Source: Christiangramia sp. (lineage in GTDB: Bacteria; Bacteroidota; Bacteroidia; Flavobacteriales; Flavobacteriaceae). Taken from it: a DNA stretch of 5,522 nucleotides. Of the stretch, positions 5,102-5,522 are shown piece after piece; position 1 is the stretch's first letter; each line of letters opens with the position of its first letter. The notes below the pieces were generated by a model, which saw nothing but the letters and a program-made list of their open reading frames with translations, was not told where the DNA came from and ran no database searches. Made by a program: the position numbers and the translations under genes. The stretch is taken from assembly GCA_024644145.1 (NCBI GenBank), contig JAHELO010000140.1, forward strand, positions 1 through 5,522, written 5' to 3'.

Positions 5102-5522
5102 TTAATGATGAAGCTCTTCCTCGCCCTCCTGCAGAGGAGTGGTTTGAGAGACAAAATCCTGACCTTTGATCACATATTCTCCATCGTCACCGGTCTTAGA
5201 GTAATCGTAAGCCCAACGGTAAACCGAAGGAATCTTCCCCGGCCAGTTTCCGTGGATGTGTTCTACCGGAGTAGTCCATTCTAATGTATTCGATTTCCAA
5301 GGGTTCTGTACAGCCTTTTTTCCGAAGAAAATAGAACCGAAGAAATTGTAAAGGAATACCAACTGAACCAGTGCAGTGATGATTGCAGCAACAGTAATGA
5401 TCACATTCACATCTGCATAATCATCGAAATATGGGAAATTGGTGTTTGTGTAATAACGTCTTGGAAGACCTGCAATACCAATAAAGTGCATTGGGAAAAA
5501 TACTCCATAAGCACCCACAGCA
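5102..5522 (-). CDS. ctaD: Cytochrome c oxidase subunit I, C-terminal end (partial)
   Basis: This is the last 139 residues of the heme-copper oxidase catalytic subunit, an inner-membrane protein that reduces O2 at its heme a3-CuB centre and pumps protons; the gene runs off the window edge. The frame begins inside helix XI (AVGAYGVFFPMHF), so the GTG at 5518 is an internal valine and not a start. The conserved MHFIGIAGLPRRYY follows. Its Arg pair corresponds to the pair that contacts the heme propionates in mitochondrial COX1. The last transmembrane helix (VNVIITVAAIITALVQLVFLYNFFGSIFFG) comes next, then a hydrophilic tail with the family TLEWTTP motif and an acidic, His-ending terminus (EEELHH). 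The heme and copper histidines lie in the missing part. As usual, other ctaC-F genes should lie upstream, outside the window. Transcription ends at the terminator just downstream. Confidence 0.95.
   Translation of the reverse strand, partial: AVGAYGVFFPMHFIGIAGLPRRYYTNTNFPYFDDYADVNVIITVAAIITALVQLVFLYNFFGSIFFGKKAVQNPWKSNTLEWTTPVEHIHGNWPGKIPSVYRWAYDYSKTGDDGEYVIKGQDFVSQTTPLQEGEEELHH

Noticed and set aside
5516..5518. GTG as the start of a 138-residue protein
   Set aside because: The frame stays open to the window edge, and the residues before it continue the oxidase subunit I helix, so the gene is truncated by the window.

Overview
The window looks like chromosomal DNA of a marine-type member of the Flavobacteriaceae (Bacteroidota), close to Gramella/Christiangramia or Salegentibacter. 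The evidence is the low-GC, AT-rich intergenic DNA, the absence of clear Shine-Dalgarno sequences, a TAnnTTTG-type promoter box, the Bacteroidota style of RuvB and cytochrome c oxidase subunit I, and a cytochrome P450 and a lipoprotein of flavobacterial flavour. The genus is inferred from protein resemblance only. All genes read on the minus strand, so the transcriptional order runs from right to left.

Layout in transcriptional order. At 5522-5102 is the C-terminal end of cytochrome c oxidase subunit I (ctaD), cut by the window edge and closed by a good intrinsic terminator (5042-5074). A TAnnTTTG box (5031-5038) directly behind that terminator probably starts ruvB (4965-3943), the Holliday-junction branch-migration motor. 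A 163-base gap follows. It holds a copy of a short dispersed repeat (TGAGCGCAG type) and a second, inverted fragment of its core. Next is a cytochrome P450 (3779-2442). Its frame is intact except for an in-frame TAG at codon 35 and the lack of any usable ATG, so I annotate it as a probable recent pseudogene with a full-length frame of 445 codons.

After a 236-base gap with several small inverted repeats comes a 368-residue regulator (2205-1099) with an unusual three-part architecture. It has an N-terminal DUF4242 (SCO4226-like, possibly nickel-binding) domain, a degenerate class III nucleotidyl-cyclase homology domain whose metal-binding Asp positions appear changed to Gln and Glu, and a C-terminal AraC-type DNA-binding domain. 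This is the most interesting protein here: it looks like a ligand- or metal-responsive transcription factor built on a pseudo-cyclase. Downstream, after a 309-base leader with a nested inverted repeat, lies an uncharacterised secreted lipoprotein (789-85). It ends in a strong stem-loop (36-71).

ctaD and ruvB are housekeeping genes. The P450, the regulator and the lipoprotein form an accessory-looking stretch. The regulator might control itself, the lipoprotein or the P450, but nothing beyond adjacency and candidate operator-like repeats supports that.
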